From: Amaurobius ferox
Taxonomy: Eukaryota > Arthropoda > Arachnida > Araneae > Amaurobiidae
Assembly: GCA_951213105.1 (NCBI GenBank)
Contig: OX578146.1
Location: forward strand, 110,764,695 to 110,828,694
Direction: 5' to 3'
DNA length: 64,000 nucleotides
In this document: positions 1 to 50,572 of the stretch, piece by piece
Layout of the letters: every line of letters begins with the position of its first letter
How positions within the stretch are numbered: the first letter of the stretch is position 1
Program-made: the position numbers and the translations under genes
The notes under the pieces: model-generated
The model's input: the letters and a program-made list of their open reading frames with translations, nothing else
Databases searched by the model: none
Told to the model about the DNA's origin: nothing

Positions 1-72
1 GGTACATTTTTGACAGTAGATGACAGCTCCAAAATATCGCTCGTAAGAAATATCGTACATCAGAGATTTCAG

Positions 73-567
73 CATGGAGTTAGAGAAAAAGGAGATAAAA
101 CTCCTGTGGATGAAACGTTTGAAAATGGCATAAAATTTTGGGAATTCTATCTAGGTGTCGCTAGTGTTAGTAAAGCGCCCTTTGTTTCCATTTGACACAA
201 TAGAGAGGTATGAGTACATGTATTTTTGATTATTTTTAAATTAAGATTCCCTAATTATCAGTATAATTAATCAGTATTTTTTCACAGTTGTAGGACAGAG
301 TTCAGAATGTAGAAACATAAAAATAAATTGAAATGTAAAATAATTTTGAATACTTAATAATATTCCTTATTATTTTAGTTCTAATTTGCATTGCACTACT
401 AACTTCTATAAAATCGACAGTTTAAATAAATATTTTCAGCCTTTCACCATAGAAATATATACAATGTAGGGGCATTTATCTCATTGCAGCGCCACCTGTA
501 TTACTGACTCAAATGATATTGGCATTTTCTCAGTATGGAGTTTTAACTCCTTACCTTTACCTCCATT
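73..567 (+). mobile_element. hAT-like MITE, copy 1
   Basis: Imperfect terminal inverted repeats of about 30 bp: CATGGAGTTAG...GGAGATAAAACTCC at the left, and the complement of CATGGAGGTAAAAGTAAGGAG at the right. Flanking 8-mers are GATTTCAG and GGTTTCAG (7 of 8), an 8-bp target duplication as expected for hAT. No coding capacity. Confidence 0.65.
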
Positions 568-590
568 GGTTTCAGGTATAGTACAAAATC

Positions 591-895
591 ATGGAGGTAC
601 AGAGAAGGGAATTAAACAAACGCCGAAATCGTCTGAGCCAATCATTCAGATAGTGCTAGGGTAAGATAATTCCTACTGCATTGTATGTATTTCTATGACT
701 AAAGGCTCGTATTAAATTAAATAATGTAGATTTGATCAGTTAATCTTGCAGAAAAAGGATCAGAGCAATGCAAATTAAAACTTTAAAATATTTTCTTATG
801 AATTCCAATTTATTTACCAGATGACACTTTGCTAACACTAGCAACACCTAGATATAATTCTCAAAGCATTATGAAATTTGTGATGACGGAAGTTC
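591..895 (-). mobile_element. hAT-like MITE, truncated inverted copy
   Basis: Starts with CATGGAGGTACAGAG and follows the MITE body in reverse (including CTAACACTAGCAACACCTAG at about 834-853), then diverges near 895. It sits about 20 bp from copy 1, giving a tail-to-tail pair. Confidence 0.5.
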
Positions 896-1837
896 GCTTT
901 CTTTTTGCATTGTGAATGACTGCAGCCTATAAGATATTTATGACTTCAAACAACAAGTATCAGAAAGCGGCAAAAAACTTTGTAAGAGACAAGCAGTGAA
1001 CGCAGTCAGACGGTCGCCAGTAGTTGATATTTAGTTCTAATAAAATTATGTTGGGGTAATAAAGAATTCCCACACACATCGTGAGGTCATATAGTTCTTA
1101 GGACCACAAACAGTTACGCTCAGTGTATTTCCGGCCAGTAACAACTTCATCCCAACTTACCAGCCAATGGGTCTAACGGAAGGAAATGAAGGGGGAGCCA
1201 GCAAAGCAAGTTCAAGTCTTCGTTACAAGAAATGTGAAGAGCATTTGGAATGATTTGATTGAACCGATACGATTGTCTGTGAGTAAAAAGTTGATGAAGT
1301 CGATGTAGATGAAAGCAAGCCCCGAAGATGACCTTGATTAAGACGATTTCCGCAGTACGTATGACACCCACAACAGGCACACTTTTTGCTCTCATGAAGA
1401 GAAGTCAGTTAAAAATCAGTTTATTGCATTAGTTTACTTCATCATCACCCTCGTCTGCAACTTAAATTGCAAATGAATACAAATTGCAAAATTATTAATT
1501 GAAGATGTTAGTGAAAAGTATATGTTTGTTGAAATGAATAATTATATAAGGAAAATCGAAGTTGCCTCCAATAGATAGTCCATGATTAATGATATTTTTC
1601 AACTCATGTTTTGTTATAGGTTATAGGTAAACACCGGACTCCCAAAAGGGTTATATGTCGGACGCATGATTTTGTACACACTATTACGATTACGAAGCCA
1701 AATAAGTTAATTTAACAAATAAAAGAAATATTAAAATAATATATTTCACCAATTAATTAATTTTATTTATTTAATTTATTAAAAATATTTAAAATAAATA
1801 TTTTTTCACCACAGAATTTTCATGCTTTTCAACTATT
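896..1837. other. No recognised feature
   Basis: AT-rich sequence without a convincing exon or repeat boundary. A short open stretch on the minus strand (1147-1395) has no recognisable protein similarity. Confidence 0.4.
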
Positions 1838-1988
1838 GTAGTTTTATCTCCTTCTTTCAACTCCGTGGTAGGAACCATTAAAGCAAAATATTTTGTTTTT
1901 GATGGTGTGTTGTTTATGCATCGCCACCTTTATCTATTTAGGTAAAGGTGGCGATGGTTTATGGAGGTAAAAGTAACTAACTCCATGG
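1838..1988. repeat. MITE terminus, hairpin, and minimal MITE derivative
   Basis: 1838-1866 matches the MITE end TTTTATCTCCTTCTTTC. 1919-1956 is a perfect hairpin with 14-bp arms (CATCGCCACCTTTA) and a 10-nt loop. 1959-1988 reads ATGGAGGTAAAAGTA followed by ACTAACTCCATGG: both MITE ends fused with nothing between. Confidence 0.45.
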
Positions 1989-2509
1989 GTGTATTTTATA
2001 AACAATCTGACGATTTGGCTATGTGCAGGCAATCTGGTGCATTCCATTTTATATAATATAAATATACACTATTTTGATTAGAAACTTCTTGATTTCTGCA
2101 ATTTTGAATACTGGTTAAGATATGGGGATAATACATTTAGTGTTGGCTGATAGAAATTTCATTCCTTCTAATTTGTTTAGCTTAATTAATTCCTTTGACC
2201 ATTGCATTCAGTTTATTCGTGAAGCGAAATTTATATATAAAGAGCAGAACTCTGGAGCTTTACGAATGCATGACTTCAGGTACCGAAAGTGAGGCTATGA
2301 TGTGGTTAACCTGTTCCCCACATAATAGCAATGACTACACTTCTTCCACAGCGAAATTGTACTGTAACCATGGAGTTTTAAGTAGCTTATGATATCAGAT
2401 ACTGAAAATTGGACCACGATATTATTTTCTTTCCTATCATTTTACAAAATTTTTATTAGAGATACCAAGGAATTTGAAGTATCACGCTCATTTCGTTAAT
2501 ATGTTTAAC

Positions 2510-3814
2510 CATGAAGATAAAAGTAAGGAGTTAAAACTTCATATTAAGAAAACCCCGATATCATTTGAGACAATCATTCGGATAGTGCTAGAATAAGGTA
2601 AGTAGTCCCGTACTGCATGCATTTCTACGGCGAAAGGCCTAACATATTTATTTAAACTGTTAATTTTGCAAAAATAAATTGTTAGTTCAATGCAAAGTAG
2701 AACTGAAACAATAAAGAATATTCCTACTTATTCAAACTTATTTTAACTTTCAATATATTTTTTATCTCCATATATTCTGGCTCTATTCTACAACTATGAA
2801 AAAATCTGATGTGGACAGCACATGACTTTCCCTGCAGATGAAGATTCATATTTTCTTTATTTCTTTAATAATTCATTAGAGAGTTTAATTGAACCAAATA
2901 ACACTAAATTTGTATTTTTAATGCAATTTTGTTTTTACTTGGTAATTGGAAATTTTTCCGATAGCGGCGTAAGAAAAATGCAAGAAATCTCAAATACCTT
3001 GAGAACGGTTAGTTCTAAAGTATTATGGAGTGTGTTATATTCTTTTCCGCGTCAAAAATTGAGTATAAAACAAGAATGTAATTGATACATTTCAGCATAC
3101 GTAGATTTCTTTTTTTTTTAGATTTTTGCGGGCCATTTCGTAAAAAAAGACGGGTTCTTCTTTTCCGAATAGTACCAAATTCTAATCAGCACCACAGCAT
3201 CCAACAAGTAACTTATCTAGTAAACTAGCATTTTAGCTAGAGCGGATAAATTAAATTTTTACTAGCCACTTCGCAAAAAAAGGCGGGTTCTGTTTTTGTG
3301 AATCGTACCAAAAACTAATCAGCACCAGGGTCACATCCAAGTGACTTACCTACCAAATTTTATGAAATTTGGCCCATTAGTTTTTGAGTTAGAGTGGATA
3401 CATACATTGCACAGACACATAGACAGACAGACAGACACACACACAGACGTCACGCTAAAAATAGTTTTTTCGTATTCTGGAGGTCTCGAAACGTGTAGAT
3501 CCATCGAAAACTCGAGTTGCGATTTTCGGTATGATTCCAATACTTTCCCTATACGTTACCATGTATTGCAGGGAAAGTAAAAATACTGGTTAATTATACT
3601 CCTAATTAGGGAACCCTCAACTTAAAATAATCTAAAATACATAAATTATTAACCTAAAATACATATACTAAATACTACGCCTTTCTGTTGTGCCAACTAA
3701 CAATAGTGACTACTTTACTAACACTAGCGACACCTAGATATAATTCTTAAAGCATTATGGTATTTTCAAGTGTTTCCCCCATAGGAGTTTTATCTCTTTC
3801 TGTCTAATTCCATG
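2510..3814 (-). mobile_element. hAT-like MITE interrupted by a HINE-like element
   Basis: Terminal repeats as in the other copies, with flanking 8-mers TGTTTAAC and TATTTAAC (7 of 8). The body is split at 2805-3580 by a HINE-like insertion. Removing it restores the uninterrupted order seen at 16409-16918 and 26479-26994. Confidence 0.65.
2805..3580 (+). mobile_element. HINE-like (Helentron-type) element, family A
   Basis: Begins TCTGATGTGGACAGCACATG then ACTTTCC, has a (CAGA/CA)n microsatellite near 3417-3446, and ends with a hairpin ACTTTCCCTATACG...GGGAAAGT. It lies in an A-run of the host MITE with no duplication of flanking DNA. Architecture (subterminal ACTTTCC/GGAAAGT, internal microsatellite, 3' hairpin, no TSD) resembles non-autonomous Helentrons; assignment is inferential. 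Confidence 0.55.
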
Positions 3815-3956
3815 TATTTAACGTTCCAAATATTTCAAGCTTTTTCCAACAAAAGGTAGAAAATTTTCTTATGTGTTTATTTATTATTACCTATAGGGAA
3901 TATTACCCCCAGGCAGTTCGTTCGGTTGAAATATTATAATTAATTAAAAAATGATT

Positions 3957-4730
3957 TTTTTACTTTCCCTGCAAAACATGGAAATGTATAGGGAAAGTAT
4001 TGGAATCATGCCGACAATCGCAACTCGAGTTTTCGACGGATCTACACTTTTCGAGACCTCTAGAATACGAAAAAAAACTATTTTTAATGTGACGTCTGTG
4101 TGTGTGTCTGTGTGTGTGTCTGTCTGTGTGTCTGTGCAATGTATGTATCCACGCTAACTAAAAAACTAATGGACCATATTTTTCAAAATTTGGTAGGTAA
4201 GTCACTTGGGTGAGACCCTGGTGCTGATCAGTTTTTGGTAGGATTCGTGATAACAGAATTCGCCTTTTTTGCGGTATGGTCCATAAAAATTTCATGTATC
4301 CACTCTAGCTAAAATACTAATTGAACGAATTTCACAAATTTGGTAGATAAGTTACTTGTAGAATACTATGGTGCTGATTAGATTTTGGTACGATTCGAAA
4401 AAGAACAACCTGCCTTTTTTTGCTAAATGGCCCGCAAAAATCGTCAAAATCTAAATTAAAAAACTACGTATGCTCTAATATATCCATTAAATGCTTGTTT
4501 TATACGCAATTTTTAACGAAGAAAATAATAAGACCAATCACATTACACTAGGACTAGCCTTTCTCGAGATATTTTCTTTTTTCTTTTTTTCTCTACGCCA
4601 TCTTTGAAAATGAGTCCAGTTACCAAATGAGAACGAAAATTGAATAAAAAGTGAATTAAATTTAAGTAAAATATTGAGAACGTGTGTGTAAGTCTGCAAA
4701 GAAAATCATGTGCTGCCCACATCAGATTTT
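3957..4730 (-). mobile_element. HINE-like element, family A
   Basis: Reverse-oriented copy: 3' hairpin TACTTTCCCTGCAAAACATG...GGGAAAGT at the left, (GTGTCT)n in the middle, and the 5' end ATGTGCTGCCCACATCAGA at the right. Confidence 0.5.
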
Positions 4731-4974
4731 TTTTATTCTGGAGCAGTCTATGATAATTTAAGGAGGTGCTGCTAAATTAAAAATTGGAATTCAAGTTTTT
4801 GATGGAACAGCACGTTTCAAGCTTCCCTGAACTCTAATCGACAACTTTTATGGCGATGTTTGTTGCGTGTGTGTGTAAGCATGTGTGTATGTAAGCACGT
4901 GTGTGTGTGTGTGTGTGTTTGTGTGCAAGCATATATGTGTGTATATGTGTGTCTGTGAGACTTTAGCGACAATA

Positions 4975-5215
4975 TCTGTAAAGAATCTTGCTACTACCGG
5001 GAATCAAACCCTGGACCTTCGAACTGACCAGACGACGCTTTACCGTTGACCTACTTCGACGAAATTGCAAGCTCTTATTGTCGAAGTGGACGCTGCATTC
5101 TCCACCTTCCAGTGTCAGTTTGGCGTGCTACTGACCATTTGACTGTTCACCTCCTGCTATTTTTACCTCAGGTTAGCCTCCTGCTACTACTATTTTTATC
5201 CAGGTTAGCATCCTG
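4975..5215 (-). repeat. tRNA-derived SINE (degenerate)
   Basis: On the minus strand a tRNA-like head is visible, with a D-arm-like GGTCAACGGTAAAGCGTC and a B box close to GGTTTGATTCCC. It is too decayed to be a tRNA gene. A second copy follows at 5227. Confidence 0.45.
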
Positions 5216-5226
5216 AGTGATCGTTA

Positions 5227-5460
5227 TCATCTCAATTTGAAATCGGCGCTCAATCTTGCAGTGAACACTGAATCCGTACTAGTCGTACTAGGATCACTTT
5301 CAGACCTCCTACATATTTGTACTAACCTAAAGGGCTGATTTGTTCGGGCACCATTGTAAAGAACCTTGTTGTCCCAACCGGGAATCGAACTCTGGATCTC
5401 CGAACTGGTCAGCCGACGCTCTACCGTTGAGCTACTGGGACGAAATTTCAAGCTCTTATC
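5227..5460 (-). repeat. tRNA-derived SINE
   Basis: Minus strand: GTCCCAGTAGCTCAACGGTA (A box), GAGTTCGATTCCCGG (B box), GTTGGGAC. The first and last seven bases can pair as an acceptor stem and GCTC/GAGC as a D stem, but the anticodon and T stems do not pair well. Followed by AAGGTTCTTTACAATGG, shared with the 34.9-35.3 kb copies. Confidence 0.6.
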
Positions 5461-6369
5461 GAAGTGGACTTTGCATATCTAACGAACAAATAGAGCACTT
5501 CGAATGAAATTTGGCCTAAAAATAATAATCAGTGATTACTAGGAACTATTATTTTTAAACGGCATCAAATTTTCGGAACACCCCCCAAATTTTCAAATGA
5601 AATTTTGAAAAAATTCTTCAAAATCAAATTTTTCAATAATGTTACGTAAATAATCATTTCTTATACAATTTTTCAGCAAAAGACGATTCACACAAATGTT
5701 AGAATGCTAGCATGCTCCGTTCTCGAGATATTGCACTTTTTAAATAAATTTAACAACAAAAAAATCACATAAAATAAAAAATAATATTAACTGTTGTAAA
5801 ATATGTTCACTTTTCATATGTAATATTATGCAATAAATTTGTTAAGATCATTGTCGTGGATCTAACTCATTCCTTTTACGAGGGAAGATACTTTGTGCAA
5901 TAGTTTTGCACTTTGACGCCTTATAATTGGCCAACAGTCATTTATATATGAGAAATGCTTTTCTCCCCGTTTGTCTGTATCGCTGGGTGAATTTGAAGAC
6001 TCATTTGGCGAAATATCGCCAACTTAGCTATATGTGGCCCAAAATTGACGAAAATATCGTCAAAATTCGAAAAATGACGCTTAGTTAACAAAATTGACGC
6101 CAAATTGATGAATTAATTATTGAAATATTTTAATATATGGGCTATATCGCTTATTGCAGATGCTATCAATATTGATAATTGCCAATGTTGTCATCCGGAA
6201 AAGCGCCGAGTGCACAATTTAACTTTAAAAACACTGAGCTGTAGGTCTTATACAGCATTTTTTCATTTTGAAAGAAGTAAATTTATTGCATTATATATAG
6301 AAAGCCATGTGCTAACCACATCAAATTTCTTATATCGTAATATAAAAGTTGGGGAGGTTTAAAAAGCAC

Positions 6370-6478
<109 letters not shown>

Positions 6479-6818
6479 AAAATACAAGAAAATTCGTTTT
6501 GTAAGTGCATGGATTCCGTTTAAAGTTTGTTTGAAAAATAATTTTTCTATCTTTCTGATTGTGTCAAGATGGAAGTTCTGTGATAATATTTTAGTACAGT
6601 AAGGAACATATTTCTCTGAATATCGCCCTAAACCTTTGTAAACCGGGCTGAAGTATAAAATAACTCAAAACTAATTCGAGATTTTATAAAAATGACGATG
6701 TACCTATTTGAGGTTTTAATACCTGTGTGCCAAATTTTACGGTCGTACGACGCTTGGATTTCTCACTACAGACTACACAGGTATACAGAAACATTCATCT
6801 TCCATTATTGTGTTAGAC

Positions 6819-6870
6819 AATAAATATAGTGCAGTATATTCCTTAAGGAATATACTGCACTATATTTATT
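6819..6870. repeat. Perfect palindrome at LINE insertion edge
   Basis: AATAAATATAGTGCAG... and its exact complement meet at TTCCTTAAGGAA, centred on 6844/6845, with arms of about 26 bp. It overlaps the left target duplication of the LINE fragment. Confidence 0.8.
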
Positions 6871-7238
6871 ACTATATTTATTACTATTATATACTATATT
6901 TATATACTATATATATAACAAATAAAGAGGTTTATGAGAGATGTAAAGAGATAGATATTATTGCAGCTATAAGGAAAAAAATAATTCAATGACTCGGACA
7001 TATGATGAGGAAGGAGGAGAAGAGAGTTACAAGAGGGCTTTTGGAGGGAAACACAGGTGGGTCAAGATCCCGGGGAAGATATAGGATCAGATAGATGGAA
7101 GGAGCAGGTAGAGGGGATTTGAAATTGCTTGGTATTAGCAATTATAAGAGGAAAGCGGCCAATAGAGAGGAATGGTCAAAAGTCTTAAAGGAGGTCAAGG
7201 CCCTATAAGGGCTGTAGTACCATGATGATGATGATGAT
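6849..7238 (+). pseudogene. LINE (non-LTR retrotransposon) 3' fragment
   Basis: From about 6919 the frame reads TNKEVYERCKEID, then (W)LGHMMRKEEKRVTRGLLEGN, GGSRSRGRYRIR(W)MEGAGR, DLKLLGISNYKRKAANREEW, ending KEVKAL and a stop. This is the typical C-terminal tail of arthropod non-LTR reverse-transcriptase ORFs. Two conserved Trp codons have become stops (TGA near 6991, TAG near 7090). A (GAT)n tail at 7222-7238 and flanking ATATTCCTTAAG duplications (6837-6848 and 7239-7250) mark it as a 5'-truncated insertion. Confidence 0.75.
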
Positions 7239-7332
7239 ATTCCTTAAGAGGAGTGCTAGCTACAAATTCTGAAATTTGTGAGTGCTCGCTGGTTGTGAAT
7301 GTTTTTGGACTCCTGGATAAATTATTTTTCTT

Positions 7333-7660
7333 TTGAAAACGAATGGCACCTATTTAAGAGCTCGTTTTCATTTGAAAGAAAACGAATGGCATCTATTTAA
7401 GAGCTCGTTTTCTTTTAAAAGAAAACGAATGGCACCAATTTCAGAGCTCGTTTTCTTTTGGACGAAAACGAATGGCACTTATTTAATAGTTCGTTTTCTT
7501 TTGAAAGAAAACGAATGGCACCTATTTAAGAGTTCGTTTTCTTCTGAAAGAAAACGAATGGCATCTACTTAAGAGCTTTTTTTTAAAAAAGAAAACGAAT
7601 GGCACCTATTTAAGAGCTCGTTTTCTTTTGAAAGAAAACGAATGGCATCTATTTAAAAGC
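7333..7660. repeat. 43-44 bp tandem repeat, about 7.5 copies
   Basis: Unit contains AAAACGAATGGCACCTATTT, AAGAGCTCGTTTTC and TTTTGAAAG. Within each unit CGTTTTC and GAAAACG form an inverted repeat, so a single strand could form a row of hairpins. One unit is distorted (7575-7590). Confidence 0.9.
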
Positions 7661-7917
7661 ACTATCATGAATTATTCTCGAGTCATTACACATTTTTTTT
7701 TCAAATAACTTTTAAAAGTTGTATAAAATTAACATATAAAGTGTCGTTTAAAGGTTGCCTTTCTACACACATGGGTCAGTGAATTAGCTATGACCATGTA
7801 TGCAAATGCAGGTCACAGGCGGATGTATGCAAATTACGTTGGTCATGGGAGGTACATGTGATTGCAACAGCGCTATAAGAATGCTGTCGGGGTGTATTTC
7901 AAGAGAAGCCGATCAAA

Positions 7918-8172
7918 ATGGGGAAAACGACAGATTTGCATCCCTTTGAAATGTCTTATTGTGTAGGCCCATTCGACAAGAGCCATGATTGCCTGGAGTC
8001 ACAATTGCCAGAACAGAACAACTCACTTGATTCTCAAAAAGTGAGATATCGAAAGGGTATAATAGTTGGAAACATAATCCCCCAGGAGTTTTTTTTAATT
8101 TGGATATGTAGTGAAAATAAATATTTTACAGGTCAAGTTCGTTCTTTTACGTGGTTGGATAAAGAGTGAATG
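7918..8172 (+). other. Possible Tc1-like transposase relic (weak)
   Basis: Short open frame beginning MGKTTDLHPFE, resembling the MGKTxxLxxFERGxIVG start of Tc1-type transposases; nothing after about residue 17 is convincing. Could be chance. Confidence 0.2.
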
Positions 8173-8477
8173 ACCACTAACTGCTATGTTTCCCGATGAT
8201 AATTCAGGTAAAGTTTAACTAATTCGTTTTTATTTGGATAGGTTGTTCAAGCAATTTTTTCTTATGTAATTTGAAAATGTGATTGATTTAAATTTGTATT
8301 TATGTGAAAGAACACTGTGATCAAGATATTTCTATTTGGGGCAAACGCGATTCGGTTCGGTTTATTTGCTGTCACAAGGTAGCTCGTCTTAAACATAAAC
8401 GATTTTTCTGAATTTTGTCAAACAAAACTCGCACTATGGGTAAATTTTACAGAAATTGCCAAAAACAAGTGACCCAC

Positions 8478-8753
8478 CCTAGGGGTGAGACACTCGTCTT
8501 TTTGTCTAGTTAGCCTGCGGGGATTGCACTCGGGTGACCCAAGTCCGATTTCCGACTTGCCCAAACTGTCCCGAGTTTACGCGGAATAGAGGCACACTAT
8601 ATATGTGGGTCCGTAAGCTCTACAGAGAAGATGATGTAGAGGAAAGTTGGGTACGGTCCAACTTGGTTCCAGTCTAAATTTGACGGTACTTCTCGGCCGT
8701 CCAAATAGATACCTTACACCTTCGGGTAGGTCGGACCGTCTGGGTCAAAGAAG
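8478..8753 (+). repeat. SINE with hairpin tail (older subfamily)
   Basis: Flanked by perfect AAGTGACCCAC duplications (8467-8477 and 8754-8764). Head with a degenerate B box (AGTCCGATTTCC), body sharing GTGGGTCCG and GGGTACGGTCC with the other SINEs, and tail with outer stem GGCCGTCC/GGACCGTC and inner stem ACC-TTCG-GGT, ending in (AAG)n. Confidence 0.8.
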
Positions 8754-8764
8754 AAGTGACCCAC

Positions 8765-9476
8765 TTAGTAATTGTCTCAATAACTCCACGAATTCTAAAG
8801 AATTCTCTTTGAGTTGAATCATTACTTATTTGAATTGAGTGAAAAGTATTTATTTTGTATAAAATTCAAATATCGCTTGCTTTATATTGAGTCATACGGG
8901 TACATAGTATAAGAACTTTTTCAGAATCAGAACGTGGCCTGGCTTTCCGAGAATCAGTGCCCGGAACTTAATATCGGCTGGCAACAACAGGGACCGCATC
9001 TTCCTTTCCGTGACCCATCACCTTCCCTGAGATCCTCTCTCGAAAGAACTTTCGGACCTACAGATTATTTGTGCTTCCGAAGGAGGTGGGTATTAAACTC
9101 GGCCGATCTTCTCCTTATAAGAGCCTGGACATCTTTGTTCCTTTTGATCTTGAATGTATCGAGAGCAAAATATTCAGTTTTCGCAGTTTCCCACATACCT
9201 TTCGCTGTTAAATTGGCTTTACACAAAATATTACTGTAAGTAATACTACAAGTAACGTTTATGACACATTAAATTAATATACATAAAAGAAAATTAGAAT
9301 ATTTATATATATTTATTTCATATTATTACAGTTTTAGTACATTTTCAAACAAATATTGCCATAAACAGCTGAGGTAAATAAATTTTAAGCTTTCGTAAAC
9401 AATTCTTCCCACATCAGATCAAATAAAAAAATCTCCATCATTCAAATATTTGATAGCCATTAATTATCTATCTTCG
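8765..9476. other. 3' flank of cathepsin L gene 1; nothing else recognised
   Basis: AT-rich sequence. A plus-strand open frame at 8934-9239 has SINE-body-like patches (GTGACCCATC, GAAAGAACTTTCGGACC) and is probably old SINE-derived rather than coding. Confidence 0.4.
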
Positions 9477-49360
<39,884 letters not shown>

Positions 49361-49366
<6 letters not shown>

Positions 49367-49425
49367 ATCTTTAAGCGATCGGACTTCCAGTGGAGATGAA
49401 AGTTAAATGCCAGAAGTTTCAGTGC
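49361..49425 (-). CDS. CtsL: Gene 1 exon 1: 5'UTR plus first two codons
   Basis: The exon ends at a GTAAAT donor (intron begins at 49360). Its last six bases are ATG AAG, in frame with the ATG that opens exon 2. An in-frame TAA lies about 40 nt upstream and no other ATG intervenes, so translation probably starts here (MKMAAV...). The 5' end is approximate: I set it about 20-25 nt downstream of a TATA-like box. If this exon is not used, the ATG at 47867 gives a protein two residues shorter. Confidence 0.6.
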
Positions 49426-49440
49426 TGTAAATAAGTATTC

Positions 49441-49448
49441 TTTTTATC
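49441..49448 (-). promoter_or_regulatory. TATA-like box of cathepsin L gene 1
   Basis: GATAAAAA on the minus strand, about 75 nt upstream of the proposed start codon. No strong arthropod initiator (TCAGT) follows at the expected distance, so this is a weak call resting on position and A/T content in an AT-rich region. Confidence 0.25.
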
Positions 49449-50164
49449 AAAGACTATCACTTTACGACTATTTTCATTGTTTAGATGAGTGAAGCCTTCA
49501 GAATTTGGTTATTCTATTTATTCACAAGGTATAAATTTGTGAAGATCACGAATCTAATTTATCTGTTTTCGCTCGATTTCAAAAGGGTATTTGCTCATAT
49601 TATTGAGTCATTGAGTTACCATGTTTGTCGGATGGAGTTCATCCTGCTTGATTAAAACAATAAAAATATAGTTTTATTATGATTTTCTTTTTATGTGAAA
49701 TTTCTTAGAACGCGGGATTGCAGAGAAAAACATGAAAGAAACGTGACGAGAATAAAACTAAATTATGTAATTGGAGTTCAGCTATACTTTTACTGCAGAA
49801 CTCAATCTAGTAATTTTTTTTTTAATGTTATTTACGTTTTCAGCTCTATTTTAAAATATTTCTGGTAGAAAAGTGTAATAAATTAAAATTCTGGCGCTTG
49901 TACTTTCATCCTGTGGACTAGCTGTGAATGACATTCAAACATTTCATCTTCTTTAATTCCGTCGTTTGTGGTCCGGTTCGATCGAAATAAACTGCATTAG
50001 CTATTAATCTACCAAAATTGTATATTTTTCAAAATAAATAAATAAATAATTATCAACTAAATAATATTGAAATATTTCCTTAGGTGCATTGTACCCTCAA
50101 CACATAACAACGATTTCCATTCGAAATATGTGAAAGGGGTGATGTTTTACACCAATATATAATG

Positions 50165-50223
50165 CCGGCCGATCAAATGGCTGCTCATGTCCTTGTCGAC
50201 GAGTCGGTCGGTCTGGGTCTTCA
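50165..50223 (+). repeat. Solo hairpin element m7
   Basis: Outer stem GGCCGATC/GGTCGGTC, loop AAATGGCTGCTCAT, weak inner stem GTC/GAC, tail TGGGTCTTCA. Flanked by perfect 14-bp duplications ACCAATATATAATG (50151-50164 and 50224-50237). Confidence 0.85.
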
Positions 50224-50572
50224 ACCAATATATAATGAGTAACAAAGTAACTCACTCTTATTTATTTTACTTTCTCATATTATTGCATAGAGCAGAGAAC
50301 TGGATGACCCACATTTCAATGTAGGTACAAGTGCGGCGAATGAAAATATAATTCGAGAAACTGTATAAAAATTGAGACATTAGGTTGCCCCAAGAAAACC
50401 TACATATTGTTAGAAAAAGTTTGTTTAAAATATGTATACTTTGACTACTTAGTTACAATTGTCTCAAACGCAAATGATAGAAATAATTCAAATTGAAAAT
50501 GCAAAACATTTAATGCGAAATTTGACCATCCTGTTATGCGCCAAATTGCAGAAGTTTTGGCTGATAAAAGCA

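Larger units (their letters stand above)
4735..6330 (-). mobile_element. HINE-like element, diverged A subfamily, with SINE insertions
   Basis: Contains the subfamily blocks seen in the 57-62 kb copies: GCACGTTTCAAGC, a (GT)n tract at 4867-4950, the CACTTTTCATATGTAATAT block at 5810, the TTGGCGAAATATCGCC block at 6005, and a terminal CATGTGCTAACCACATCA at 6305. Two tRNA-derived SINE pieces sit at 4975-5460. Confidence 0.45.
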
